Assembly: GCA_020630715.1 (NCBI GenBank)
Contig: JAHDIQ010000004.1
Location: forward strand, 239,868 to 303,867
From: Nonlabens sp.
GTDB taxonomy: Bacteria; Bacteroidota; Bacteroidia; Flavobacteriales; Flavobacteriaceae
DNA: 64,000 nucleotides
Direction: 5' to 3'
Positions 36,862 through 46,169 of the stretch are shown here, piece after piece. The notes below the pieces were generated by a model. That model saw only the letters and a list, made by a program, of their open reading frames with translations, was not told the DNA's origin and ran no database searches. Each line of letters begins with the position of its first letter. Position 1 is the stretch's first letter. A program made the translations under genes and the position numbers.

Positions 36862-36869
36862 CAAATATA
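36862..36869 (-). promoter_or_regulatory. -7 promoter element TATATTTG (uvrA), 5 nt from the start codon
   Basis: Minus-strand TAnnTTTG match ending 5 nt before ATG 36856. Predicts a leaderless or near-leaderless uvrA mRNA. Confidence 0.45.
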
Positions 36870-37060
36870 AAACCGTCATACTGCTTAAATAGCTGTGCTT
36901 TTATATATAAATGTTAAAAGTTGCGATAGATTTTTGTGATTGTGGAATAAATGTTGTTATATTTAGCCCGTAACTAATTTCAAATATCTGCGTATAGCTA
37001 AACAATTACTTTAAAAATAGTCCTCAAGAACCTTCTTAGGTCTTAAAGTTTGTTATAGTT

Positions 37061-37648
37061 ATGAAGTTAGAAAACACTACCAGTGATGCTATTCTAGTAA
37101 GGGAATATCTAGATGGCAAAGAATCCAGTCTCGAAGTATTAATCACCAGACACAAACAACGTGTGTACAGTTTTATCTATTCTAAAGTTTTAGATAGAGA
37201 TGTGACAGAGGATGTTTTTCAGGATACCTTTATTAAAGTAATCCGTACCTTAAAAAAAGGTAAGTATAACGAGGAAGGAAAATTTTTACCATGGGTAATG
37301 CGTATTGCGCATAATCTGGTCATAGACCATTTCCGTAAAAATAAACGCATGCCTAAATTCCAGACCAGTAAGGATTTTGACATATTTGATGTCATAAGTG
37401 ATGGTGAGGAAAGTACAGAGAATCAAATGATCAATTCACAAGTACATGAGGATGTAAAACGTCTTATTGAAGAGTTACCAGATGATCAAAAAGAGGTACT
37501 GATCATGCGTATGTATAAGGAAATGAGTTTTAAAGAAATCGCCGAAGCTACTGATGTGAGCATCAATACCGCACTAGGTAGAATGCGTTATGCACTGATC
37601 AATTTGCGTAAGGTGATTGACACACATAACATCATTCTCACAAATTAA
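37061..37648 (+). CDS. RNA polymerase sigma factor, ECF type
   Basis: 195 residues. Region 2 includes YSFIYSKVLDRDVTEDVFQD and MRIAHNLVIDHFRKNKR; region 4 includes LPDDQKEVLIMRMYKEMSFK followed by EIAEATDVSINTALGRMRYA. No anti-sigma gene is adjacent; the next gene is a 48-residue small protein 60 nt downstream, before a shared terminator. The regulon is unknown. Confidence 0.88.
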   Translation: MKLENTTSDAILVREYLDGKESSLEVLITRHKQRVYSFIYSKVLDRDVTEDVFQDTFIKVIRTLKKGKYNEEGKFLPWVMRIAHNLVIDHFRKNKRMPKFQTSKDFDIFDVISDGEESTENQMINSQVHEDVKRLIEELPDDQKEVLIMRMYKEMSFKEIAEATDVSINTALGRMRYALINLRKVIDTHNIILTN

Positions 37649-37708
37649 TGGATTGATTCATAATAAAGTTGTTTTGCAATCGTTATCGTAATAACAAAAA
37701 ACCAAAAC

Positions 37709-37855
37709 ATGGCAAAACTTTACAATGAATCATTACCAGAAAAAGTGACACCACTAGGACCTAAACGAGAGACGATTAAGTTCCTGTTGAACTTTTCAAA
37801 AGCATTAAGTGTTACGCAGTATAAGAACATGACGTTTGAGACACTTAACAATTAA
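37709..37855 (+). CDS. Small basic protein, 48 residues
   Basis: ATG 37709, stop 37853-37855. The protein starts MAKLYNESLPEKVTPLGPKR, continues ETIKFLLNFSKALSVTQYKN and ends MTFETLNN. It has an A-rich leader (AACAAAAAACCAAAAC) typical of expressed flavobacterial genes and lies between the sigma factor and a perfect terminator. No membrane helix. I believe similar small proteins occur in other Flavobacteriia next to sigma genes, but cannot verify it here. Confidence 0.65.
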   Translation: MAKLYNESLPEKVTPLGPKRETIKFLLNFSKALSVTQYKNMTFETLNN

Positions 37856-37872
37856 TTTTTGTTTTCAGCTAT

Positions 37873-37900
37873 AAAGCCCGCTAGAGATAGCGGGTTTTTT
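37873..37900 (+). terminator. Rho-independent terminator of the sigma/small-protein unit
   Basis: CCCGCTA, loop GAGA, TAGCGGG, then TTTTTT. Confidence 0.9.
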
Positions 37901-38112
37901 AATGGGTGATGTTTTAGGTATTGCGCTTTTGCGCGTTGGATTGAGATTGTGGAAGCTTATCAATCTACTTTCTTATCTAATGATTGATACTATCAGAGGT
38001 TAAAAAACTGGTTTTAATTATGTTATGAAATGGTGTCTTTATTTGTGCACTCACTTATTTAAGATCGTATAGATAACTGCGTATAGCTTTGAGAGTTGGC
38101 TTACTTCAAGAT

Positions 38113-39774
38113 TTATATTGTTTTCAGTCCTAATTGTTTCAAATATTCGTTGTGTTTATTCAATGACTTAGTTGCTTTCTTTTCTATAGCAACCAATTTA
38201 TCATTCACTTCTTTTAAGTCAATTATGGGTTCAGGTTTTGCTGTGCTGACGTATCTTGAAATATTAAGGTTAAACTCGTTTTTTATGATTTCTTCCATTG
38301 GAACTCTACGAGCAAAACGTTCTATTTTTTCAGGACGATTTTGATAAGTTTCTACTATGGTTTTAATATCATTTGGGTCTTCCTTAGTTCCTTTTCCTGT
38401 TCTTAATTCATTTTGTCTTTTCACTTTCTTATAATGCTCACTTGCATTGATAAATAATACATCATCTTCCTTCTTGCATTTCTTCAAAATCAATATACAT
38501 ACAGGAATTCCTGTCGAAAAGAATAGGTTAGAAGGTAATCCAATTACGGTATCAATATGATTGTCTTCTAAAAGTTTTTTTCTAATACGTGATTCTGCTC
38601 CACCTCTAAATAAAACTCCGTGAGGTAAAATAATCGCCATTGTTCCTTCTTCACTCAAAAAATGAAAACCGTGTAATAAAAAGGCAAAATCGGCAGCTGA
38701 TTTTGGTGCTAAACCATAATTTTTAAATCGGAAATCTTCGCTCATAGCTTCTGAAGCATCCCAACGTAAACTGAAAGGCGGATTTGCTACGATAGCATCG
38801 AATTCTACTTTCTTTGCTGGATTCATTTCGTTTAAAATGTCCCAGTCATTTTTTAAGGTATCTCCGTGAAAAATTTCGAATTCTGAATCTTTAACTCCGT
38901 GAAGAAGCATATTCATTCTAGCCAAGTTATAGGTTGTTATATTTTTCTCTTGCCCATAAATTCTGTTAATAGTGCCACCACCAGGTTGATTTTCTATTTT
39001 GTTTTTTACGTTTAAAAGTAACGAACCAGAACCACAAGCAAAATCTAATACTTTATTAATTTTTTTCTTTTTACCTGCTTTTGGGTTTTGACTGTCTAAA
39101 GTCACTATTTCAGATAGAATGGTAGATAATTGTTGTGGTGTATAAAATTCGCCTGCTTTTTTTCCTGAACCTGCTGCAAATTGACCAATTAAGTATTCGT
39201 AAGCATCACCTAAAGTATCACTATCTGTATCAAAATCTTGTATGCCTTCTGCAATCTTTTGAATTATAGTGCAAAGCTTTTTATTTCTCGCTTCATAGTT
39301 TTTACCTAGTTTTTCTGAATCTAGGTTAATCTCTGAGAATAAGCCTCTAAAAGCACTTTCAAAGGATTCGTTTTCGATGTATTTAAACCCTTTTTGAAGG
39401 GTAATTAATAACTCATTGTCTTGAGTTCTTGCAAGTTCTGAGATACTTCCCCATAGATAATCTGGTTCAATAACATAATGCACTTTTCTACGCATTTGCT
39501 TTTCAAAATCTACTACAAATTCTGGGTTTTCTTCATACCAGATTTGTAATGGTACTTTTACACCAAGAGTTTCCATTACGTCTTTTGGTGCTTCAGGATA
39601 ATCAGGGCCTAATTCTTTTTTTACTGAAGTTTCATAATTATCTGATAAATAACGTAAAAAGAGAAACGATAACATATAATCACGGAAATCATCTGCATTC
39701 ATTGCTCCTCTTAGGTTATTAGCTATATCCCAAAGGGTTTTACCTAATTCTTCTTGTTTTTGTTTTGCTGTCAT
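38113..39774 (-). CDS. hsdM: Type I restriction-modification DNA methyltransferase subunit
   Basis: 553 residues. The N-terminal HsdM helical domain (LWDIANNLRGAMNADDFRDY) is followed by the N6-adenine methyltransferase core: SAM motif VLDFACGSGSLLL (243-254), catalytic NPPF (331-334) and GEFYTPQQLSTIL upstream. Last gene of the leftward hsdR-hsdS-prrC-hsdM operon, 9 nt after prrC. Methylates the host DNA at the HsdS target, and is needed for both restriction and modification. Confidence 0.95.
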   Translation of the reverse strand: MTAKQKQEELGKTLWDIANNLRGAMNADDFRDYMLSFLFLRYLSDNYETSVKKELGPDYPEAPKDVMETLGVKVPLQIWYEENPEFVVDFEKQMRRKVHYVIEPDYLWGSISELARTQDNELLITLQKGFKYIENESFESAFRGLFSEINLDSEKLGKNYEARNKKLCTIIQKIAEGIQDFDTDSDTLGDAYEYLIGQFAAGSGKKAGEFYTPQQLSTILSEIVTLDSQNPKAGKKKKINKVLDFACGSGSLLLNVKNKIENQPGGGTINRIYGQEKNITTYNLARMNMLLHGVKDSEFEIFHGDTLKNDWDILNEMNPAKKVEFDAIVANPPFSLRWDASEAMSEDFRFKNYGLAPKSAADFAFLLHGFHFLSEEGTMAIILPHGVLFRGGAESRIRKKLLEDNHIDTVIGLPSNLFFSTGIPVCILILKKCKKEDDVLFINASEHYKKVKRQNELRTGKGTKEDPNDIKTIVETYQNRPEKIERFARRVPMEEIIKNEFNLNISRYVSTAKPEPIIDLKEVNDKLVAIEKKATKSLNKHNEYLKQLGLKTI

Positions 39775-39783
39775 ATTTTGACT

Positions 39784-41046
39784 TTATTTTTTAAGCAATT
39801 CTGGTAAATTGAATTGGTATTTATCCAAAAAAGCATTTAGTATTCGTTCAAATAAATCTTTACTATCTACTCCCATTTCTACTGGGTCGTAAATTGAGTA
39901 CTTACCGTGACTTAATAAATTCAATGCACGTTCAAATAGAACATCATCTTTATCAATGCCATAAATACATTTCCCGAAATCATCAAGCCCAAAAAATGTA
40001 GCTGTTTTTTCTAAAATACTACGCAAGGAATTAAAGTGATATGTATTCACCGCTCCAGTAATTGTAGCTTGTTTTAATTCACTTAATATGGCTACGTGAT
40101 GAAAAAAAGGTGTGTCATCAGTCTTTTGTAACGTATGGCTTTCAGTACCGTTTTTGTGTAAAAAATATCGATTATGGCTAAATCTTTTTAGCTCATTACA
40201 CATCACATTAAAAAACAAACTATGGTGTGAGGAAACTACAATTTTTACTTTTTCATCTTCATTTCTTGGTACAATTCTTTTCTGACCACCATCCTCAACT
40301 TCTTTTGTTACTGCTCTTTTTAATAATCTTGCTAAATCACTTGCTACTGCAATTGCATTATTATCATCAAGCGATGAAATAGGGTCATCTACATAAATAT
40401 ATTTAACCCAAGAATAAGCACTATCTTCTTCTGCATCTATTGCTAATTCACAAATCGCTAAGAAAACACACCAAATAAAAATGTTTTCCTCTCCTCTAGA
40501 TATTTTTATGTTAGGCTCAATACTATATTCAGGTTCTGTATTATTTGGATTTTGGGGATTGTATTTTGAATTTTTAACTTGTTTTTTAAAGGTAATTCGC
40601 CAATCAACGTAATCAATGTCAAAATCGAATGTAGCATAGCGTTCCAAGTATGCAAATATCTTTTCATCTAAGGCTAATTCTTTAAATCCGCTAAAAAATT
40701 TAGAGTCAGAATTCATTTGTAATACTCGAGTAGTATCATACTCTAAATCATTGTCCCAAACAAATAAGTCTTCAGTAAAAGCATTAAAATACAAGGTATC
40801 ACCAACTATTGCCTCTTCGGTTTTAGGTTTGCCTTTTTTATCTAATATTACGCTACCTTTATTATCTTTTAATTCAACATTAATTTTCTTTTTTCCTTTT
40901 TCCTTAAAAGCCATTGAGGTTCTAGTTTTACCAGTACCATTGTAGGCATATAGCAAAACAAAGTCATTGCTTTTTAGGTCATCTCTAAATCGAGTGACCA
41001 GACCTCTTAAAGTTTTATATTTAAATAACTTTCGTTGAGAACTCAT
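39784..41046 (-). CDS. prrC: PrrC-type anticodon nuclease (tRNA-cleaving, ABC-type ATPase)
   Basis: 420 residues. Walker A YNGTGKTRTS (35-44); PrrC-specific block FNAFTEDLFVWDND (87-100); signature KISRGEENIF (181-190); Walker B YIYVDDPISSLDD (216-228); H-loop SSHHS. The nuclease domain keeps the triad described for E. coli PrrC (Arg320-Glu324-His356) as R342 and E346 in LRSILEKTATFFG and H380 in LLSHGKY. The family cleaves the anticodon loop of tRNA-Lys when a phage inhibitor disarms the linked type I enzyme. ATG overlaps the hsdS stop by 4 nt. Function is inferred from family, motifs and context. Confidence 0.9.
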   Translation of the reverse strand: MSSQRKLFKYKTLRGLVTRFRDDLKSNDFVLLYAYNGTGKTRTSMAFKEKGKKKINVELKDNKGSVILDKKGKPKTEEAIVGDTLYFNAFTEDLFVWDNDLEYDTTRVLQMNSDSKFFSGFKELALDEKIFAYLERYATFDFDIDYVDWRITFKKQVKNSKYNPQNPNNTEPEYSIEPNIKISRGEENIFIWCVFLAICELAIDAEEDSAYSWVKYIYVDDPISSLDDNNAIAVASDLARLLKRAVTKEVEDGGQKRIVPRNEDEKVKIVVSSHHSLFFNVMCNELKRFSHNRYFLHKNGTESHTLQKTDDTPFFHHVAILSELKQATITGAVNTYHFNSLRSILEKTATFFGLDDFGKCIYGIDKDDVLFERALNLLSHGKYSIYDPVEMGVDSKDLFERILNAFLDKYQFNLPELLKK

Positions 41047-42269
41047 ACCGCTAACTCATTTTCACTAGGAAACAACTGTTGCATTAAGCCTTTTTTGTGT
41101 TCTTTTAAGTTTTCAATCTTTTGGTCTTGCGCTTCTATTAATTCATCTGCTGCTGTAAGACAAGTGGCTATTTTTTGTTGTTCTTTTGGGTTTTTTGGAT
41201 AAAAAACCAATAACTTAGAATAATCCTTGAAATATATATGTGGAATATTAGCACCCTTTATGAATGGCTTGAAATTGATTGTATTTAATAAGTAATAGAG
41301 CCACTTAATTTTATATTTTTCTTCATTTTTTGATAATAGATAATTTAAAGTACCTAATACTGAAGATTTACCTTCACAATAATATAAGTTACCAACTCCT
41401 GAACCGTCTTTAACTATTGCCACATAATCTTTCTCTTGTGAATAATTTTCAATAAATCCATTAAAACCATCCGCACCATATACAGGAAAGCCTTCATCTT
41501 TAAAATTCAATCTACTTTTTGCTATTTGAGAACTTTCAGCTTTCAGACTTTTTCCTAAATCATCTTGTTTCCAATCTCCATCTTTTTTAAACTCAGGAAA
41601 ACGATATTGTGGTTGTCTTTCGCCTTCTTGCGGAAATAGTTGTTGTAATAAGCCTTTTTTGTGGTCTTGTAATAGGTCTAGTTTTTCTGTTTCTGCTGTG
41701 ATGACTTTATCTAATGAGGATAGACAATTGGCTATTTTTTGTTGTTCTTCTTTTTTTGGTGGAAGCAATATTGGCATAGATGCGTATTGTTTCCCATTTA
41801 TGCCAGGTTGTCCACTTCGAGCAGAAACAAATTTAACCCAACTCCAATAATGTTCTGTTGCAACAAATTGAAAAAGTAATTCTGAGTTTAATTTGTTGGT
41901 ATTTGGTTTAACTCGAATTAAGAACCCTGCAAAAACAAGCCTTCCATCTTCGACTCTGTATTTATAAGATTTTCCAACACTTGCTCCAGTTCTAGCAAAA
42001 ACGATATCTCCTTCTTTTAAATAGTTGTCTTCTGTAACTTTTTTGGATACAGAAACTTTATCATCTTTTATGAATTTGCCATCTACCGAAATATCTGTAA
42101 TTCGCAAATAGGTTGGAAGTTTTTCAGAATAAGGAACTGCAGCTGCACCAATACCATATTCAGGATGTTTCAGTAAACATTTTCCTAATTCGGTATTATT
42201 CCAATCTCCATCATTCTCAAACTCAGGAAAACGCAATTCAGGCACTATATTTTGTTTTTCTTTATTCAT
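41043..42269 (-). CDS. hsdS: Type I restriction-modification specificity subunit
   Basis: 408 residues. Two target-recognition domains (~25-170 and ~225-365), each followed by a conserved coiled-coil: EEQQKIANCLSSLDKVI...KKGLLQQLFP and KEQQKIATCLTAADELI...KKGLMQQLFP. Each half also opens with the same phrase, RFPEFENDGDW and RFPEFKKDGDW, so the gene is an internal duplication. The target is presumably bipartite. Start overlaps hsdR by 8 nt; the stop overlaps prrC by 4 nt. No extra hsdS fragments or recombinase were seen, so no phase-variable shuffling is evident. Confidence 0.92.
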   Translation of the reverse strand: MNKEKQNIVPELRFPEFENDGDWNNTELGKCLLKHPEYGIGAAAVPYSEKLPTYLRITDISVDGKFIKDDKVSVSKKVTEDNYLKEGDIVFARTGASVGKSYKYRVEDGRLVFAGFLIRVKPNTNKLNSELLFQFVATEHYWSWVKFVSARSGQPGINGKQYASMPILLPPKKEEQQKIANCLSSLDKVITAETEKLDLLQDHKKGLLQQLFPQEGERQPQYRFPEFKKDGDWKQDDLGKSLKAESSQIAKSRLNFKDEGFPVYGADGFNGFIENYSQEKDYVAIVKDGSGVGNLYYCEGKSSVLGTLNYLLSKNEEKYKIKWLYYLLNTINFKPFIKGANIPHIYFKDYSKLLVFYPKNPKEQQKIATCLTAADELIEAQDQKIENLKEHKKGLMQQLFPSENELAV

Positions 42270-45258
42270 AAGCGTTTAATCCTGCTATATCTCGCCCTTC
42301 AGCTAGTTTGTTTAATAATGGTACTAAGTCTTCCATTAAGGCCAATTCTTTCACTCTACGGTCTTTCCATCCTAATTCTAATGGTGCTAATAAATCAGTG
42401 AGTTTTTCGCCATCAAAAAGCATTCGGTTCATAATTTCATCTATAAACGCTTTTAGACTATCGGTTTCCAATCCGTGTTTTGAGGCTATGTCTAACAGCT
42501 CTTTTTCTGCTTTTTCGTCTTTAAACTTTTGATAACCTTTACGTATGTCACTTTCAGTTAAGCCTGTACCAACTTCTAAGGTTTTTATGTAAGCAATAAT
42601 ATCTTCTCGCTCGTCCATTAAATTGGCACTAGAGCTTAGTAGATTAATTAATTGCACACTTGTCATCTTTTGTTTAGATGGTTTGTCTTGTGTGTATTTG
42701 GCTATTAAGCCAATAATGTAGTCGTAATCTATAATCGCAGAAGAGAAGAGGACAAACTCAAAATCTAATTGCTCAACTACTTCTGGCAGGTCTTTACCGC
42801 CTTTGTCTTGTATGTCTTTAAGTCGTTTAGCGGTATCTATATAATTACTTTTAAAAGAACGGAAATCATCTGTTGGTAATAAGGTTTCAATGGTTTCTGC
42901 TTGTGTGTCTTCTAAGTCTGTATATTGGTCTAGTTGCGTTTTTAAACGCTGTACTTCTTTAAACGTGTTTATGAACTGTGCCCGAGCTTCATCTCCTTTT
43001 AAATTACTAACTTCAGATGGTTTACAGTCTAAACCATTTGACTCCATAAAGCCTTTTAGATTTGCAACTGCTTCTTGGTATTTTACAATTACTTTGGGTG
43101 CGGCATCAACTACCCAAATCTCTTTAGGGTTCTCTACATTAGCTCCAGAAAAAAGCACCATTGCTTTGTCAACCGCTTCTTCTTGCTGTCTAAAATCTAA
43201 AATATTACCATATGGTTTGGTGTCGTTAATGACTCGATTGGTACGAGAAAAGGCTTGAATTAATCCGTGATATTTTAAATTTTTATCTACGTATAAAGTG
43301 TTTAGGTATTTAGAATCAAAACCTGTTAATAGCATATCCACCACAATCATCACATCAATTTTATCTTTGTGAGGCACATCTTTGTTTGGATATTTCTGAA
43401 ATTTTATGCGTTGCTGAACATCTTGATAATACCCATCAAACTCATTGATTCTGTGGTTGGTGCCATATTGGGAATTATAGTCTGTAATGATTTGGGTTAA
43501 GGCTTCTTTCTTTTTATTGGGTTCTACTAAGTTATCTGCTTTTTCTTGTGGTAAATCTTCTTGTATTTGTTGAATGTCTTTGTTTCCTTCTGCTGGTGGC
43601 GAGAAAACACAAGCAATGTTTAATGGTTTATAATCTTCATTAATTGCTGCAAATTCTCTTTGATTCTGTTTGAATAAGTGATAATACTCAATAGCATCAG
43701 AAATGGAAGACGTTGCCAGAATAGAATTGAACCTTCTGTAATGTGTGGCTTTATCGTGCTTTTTTAGAATAGCATCAATTACAGCCATTTTGTGACTTAA
43801 GCTACTCGTGTCTATTTGAGCATCTGCCTTAAAATAATCAATATGAAAACGCAATACATTTCTATCTTCTATGGCATTGGTAATGGTGTACGAATGTAAT
43901 TCTTGTTGAAAAACGTCTTCGGTTGTTTTGTATGATGCTTGGTCACCTTCAATGGTTTTGTAGGTGGCATTTTCTTCAAAAATAGGTGTTCCGGTAAATC
44001 CAAATAATTGTGCCTTTGGAAAGAAATTTTTAATTGCATCGTGGTTGTCTCCAAACTGAGAGCGATGACATTCATCAAAAATAAAAACCACACGCTTGTC
44101 TTTTAGACCTTCTAATCTGTCATAATAAGTAGGCTTGTTTTTTTCTTTTTGCGATTGATTGCGTTTACTGTTTTGATTTAATGCTAATCCTAACTTCTGA
44201 ATTGTGGTTACAATTACCTTATCCGCATAATCTGTAGATAACAATCTCCTTACCAATGTTTCGGTATTGGTGTTTTCTTCCACACTACCTTCTTGGAATT
44301 TATTGAACTCTTGACGTGTTTGCCGGTCAAGGTCTTTTCTATCAACAACAAATAAGCATTTTTCAATATCAGGATTATCTTTTAATAAGGTTGAAGCTTT
44401 AAAAGAGGTTAGTGTTTTTCCACTTCCAGTGGTGTGCCAAATATATCCGTTTCCTCTATTTTGGTGTATGCAATCTACAATAGCCTTTACAGCATAGATT
44501 TGATAAGGTCGCATCACTAATATTTTCTGCTCACTCGCTACCAAAACCATATAGCGACTAATCATTTGACCAAGAGTACATTTGGTCAAGAACTTATCGG
44601 TAAAGTCGTCTAAATGATTAATTTTTTTGTTGTCCTCACTAGCTAAGGTGTAAACTGGTAAAAATTGTTCATCTGCATTAAAAGCAAAGTGCTCATTATT
44701 GTTATTGGCAAAATAGAATGTTTTCGATTTATTGCTTACTATGAATAGTTGCATAAAACACATTAACGAATTAGTATATCCGTTTCCTGCGTCATTTTTG
44801 TAGTCCACAATTTGTTGCATTGCCTTATTTGGACTTACCTCTAAAGTTTTAAGTTCAATCTGAACAACGGGAACGCCATTAATAAGAATGATAACATCAT
44901 ATCTATGATTGCTATTCTTTGTGTTTATGCGAAGTTGGTTAATAACTTCAAAGTCATTTCTGCACCAATCTTTGATATTTACAAGTGTATAGTGTAATGG
45001 TGTCCCATCTTCACGAGTAAACGTATTTGTTTTTCGCAAATGATTAGATGACGTAAATACGTCAGGATTTACGATTTCGTCTCTTAATTTTTCAAATTCA
45101 GAATCTGTTAAATGAACTCTATTCAGCGCTTCAAATTTTTCTCTAAAATTTTGCTCAAGCGCATCTAAGTCTCTTATATCTTGGCGATACGTGTATTTCA
45201 AATCTTGTAATTTTCCTACAAGTCCATATTCAATATCTGCTTCTTTAACAATGTTCAT
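42262..45258 (-). CDS. hsdR: Type I restriction-modification endonuclease/translocase subunit
   Basis: 998 residues. N-terminal nuclease D121...E135-x-K137 (PVVQIELKT); SF2 motor with Walker A HTTGSGKTLTSF (275-286), motif II FIFDECHRSQFG, FGFTGTP (motif III) and the GFDSKYLNTLYVDK/QAFSRTNR region (motifs V-VI). The C-terminal helical domain binds the methylase core. First gene of the operon. Cuts unmodified DNA after translocation. Confidence 0.95.
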   Translation of the reverse strand: MNIVKEADIEYGLVGKLQDLKYTYRQDIRDLDALEQNFREKFEALNRVHLTDSEFEKLRDEIVNPDVFTSSNHLRKTNTFTREDGTPLHYTLVNIKDWCRNDFEVINQLRINTKNSNHRYDVIILINGVPVVQIELKTLEVSPNKAMQQIVDYKNDAGNGYTNSLMCFMQLFIVSNKSKTFYFANNNNEHFAFNADEQFLPVYTLASEDNKKINHLDDFTDKFLTKCTLGQMISRYMVLVASEQKILVMRPYQIYAVKAIVDCIHQNRGNGYIWHTTGSGKTLTSFKASTLLKDNPDIEKCLFVVDRKDLDRQTRQEFNKFQEGSVEENTNTETLVRRLLSTDYADKVIVTTIQKLGLALNQNSKRNQSQKEKNKPTYYDRLEGLKDKRVVFIFDECHRSQFGDNHDAIKNFFPKAQLFGFTGTPIFEENATYKTIEGDQASYKTTEDVFQQELHSYTITNAIEDRNVLRFHIDYFKADAQIDTSSLSHKMAVIDAILKKHDKATHYRRFNSILATSSISDAIEYYHLFKQNQREFAAINEDYKPLNIACVFSPPAEGNKDIQQIQEDLPQEKADNLVEPNKKKEALTQIITDYNSQYGTNHRINEFDGYYQDVQQRIKFQKYPNKDVPHKDKIDVMIVVDMLLTGFDSKYLNTLYVDKNLKYHGLIQAFSRTNRVINDTKPYGNILDFRQQEEAVDKAMVLFSGANVENPKEIWVVDAAPKVIVKYQEAVANLKGFMESNGLDCKPSEVSNLKGDEARAQFINTFKEVQRLKTQLDQYTDLEDTQAETIETLLPTDDFRSFKSNYIDTAKRLKDIQDKGGKDLPEVVEQLDFEFVLFSSAIIDYDYIIGLIAKYTQDKPSKQKMTSVQLINLLSSSANLMDEREDIIAYIKTLEVGTGLTESDIRKGYQKFKDEKAEKELLDIASKHGLETDSLKAFIDEIMNRMLFDGEKLTDLLAPLELGWKDRRVKELALMEDLVPLLNKLAEGRDIAGLNAYE

Positions 45259-45466
45259 TAATCTTCCTTTATTAATTCTTTTACCTACACTTTTTAGAAA
45301 TGTGAATTCTCAAACAGCGCTTATAAAACGTAGGTTTTATAATTTCTAACGATTTCTAAAATAGATTTCTGCAAGCAAGCAATTTAAACCAAAACATTCA
45401 ATAATTAATTACGATCTACCAAAGACTACATTGCTGCTCTTTTAAAAATGTTCATTATAAACCCTT

Positions 45467-46135
45467 TTATTTCCTCCTTTTCTCCAGCGCTTTATAATAC
45501 TCATTAAGCACCGTTTTTCTTCCTATGGTTTTTGTGATGATATCCTTATCCAGATCCCATCCACGGGCTGGACTGTATTCACGACCGTACCAGATGATTT
45601 GTAGGTGTAAATCATTCCATTTTTCTTCTGGGAATAAACGTTTTGCATCACGCTCTGTCTGGACCACGTTTTTACCATTAGTGAGATTCCAGCGGTACAT
45701 GAGTCTATGAATATGCGTATCTACTGGAAATGCCGGTATGCCAAAAGCCTGAGACATCACCACAGCGGCAGTTTTATGTCCTACGGCTGGCATGGCTTCT
45801 AGTTCTTCATAGGTTTGTGGCACTTTACCGTTGTGTTTTTCAATAATCATTTTAGATAATCCGTGAATACCTTTTGATTTCATAGGTGATAGGCCTACTG
45901 GTTTGATGATCTCGCGTATTTCTTCTACAGATAATTTTACCATATCATAGGGATTATCTGCCCGTTCAAATAGGAGTGGAGTGATCTGGTTCACGCGTAC
46001 GTCTGTACTTTGCGCGCTCATTAAAACCGCAATCAATAAGGTATATGGATCTTTATGATCTAGCGGTATCGGAATTTCTGGATAGAGCTCTTCTAGTTTA
46101 TTTATGATAAAATTGACTTTTTGCTCCTTGTTCAT
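45467..46135 (-). CDS. nth: Endonuclease III-type DNA glycosylase lacking the Fe-S cluster
   Basis: 222 residues. Helix-hairpin-helix with catalytic K121 (AMPAVGHKTAAVV) and D139 (VDTHIHR): the EndoIII pair for bifunctional glycosylase/AP lyase action on oxidised pyrimidines. The C-terminal four-cysteine Fe-S loop of E. coli Nth is absent: after IIWYGREYSPARGW the protein runs on without any Cys. I believe this short form is usual in Flavobacteriia. A -7 element lies ~22 nt upstream. Confidence 0.88.
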   Translation of the reverse strand: MNKEQKVNFIINKLEELYPEIPIPLDHKDPYTLLIAVLMSAQSTDVRVNQITPLLFERADNPYDMVKLSVEEIREIIKPVGLSPMKSKGIHGLSKMIIEKHNGKVPQTYEELEAMPAVGHKTAAVVMSQAFGIPAFPVDTHIHRLMYRWNLTNGKNVVQTERDAKRLFPEEKWNDLHLQIIWYGREYSPARGWDLDKDIITKTIGRKTVLNEYYKALEKRRK

Positions 46136-46156
46136 TTTCTAATTTTAAGCTTTCAA

Positions 46157-46164
46157 CAAAAATA
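46157..46164 (-). promoter_or_regulatory. -7 promoter element TATTTTTG (nth)
   Basis: Minus-strand TAnnTTTG match, 21 nt upstream of nth and only 5 nt from the divergent bcp start codon. Confidence 0.4.
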
Positions 46165-46169
46165 CGATT

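Noticed and set aside
37915..37940. GCGCTTTTGCGCG near 37925 as another palindrome copy
   Set aside because: It differs at several central positions from GCTTTCGCGAAAGC and is better seen as an unrelated small inverted repeat.
41043..42269. Phase-variable hsdS system
   Set aside because: Only one hsdS gene, no inverted partial copies and no recombinase in the window; the internal repeats are the normal two-domain layout.
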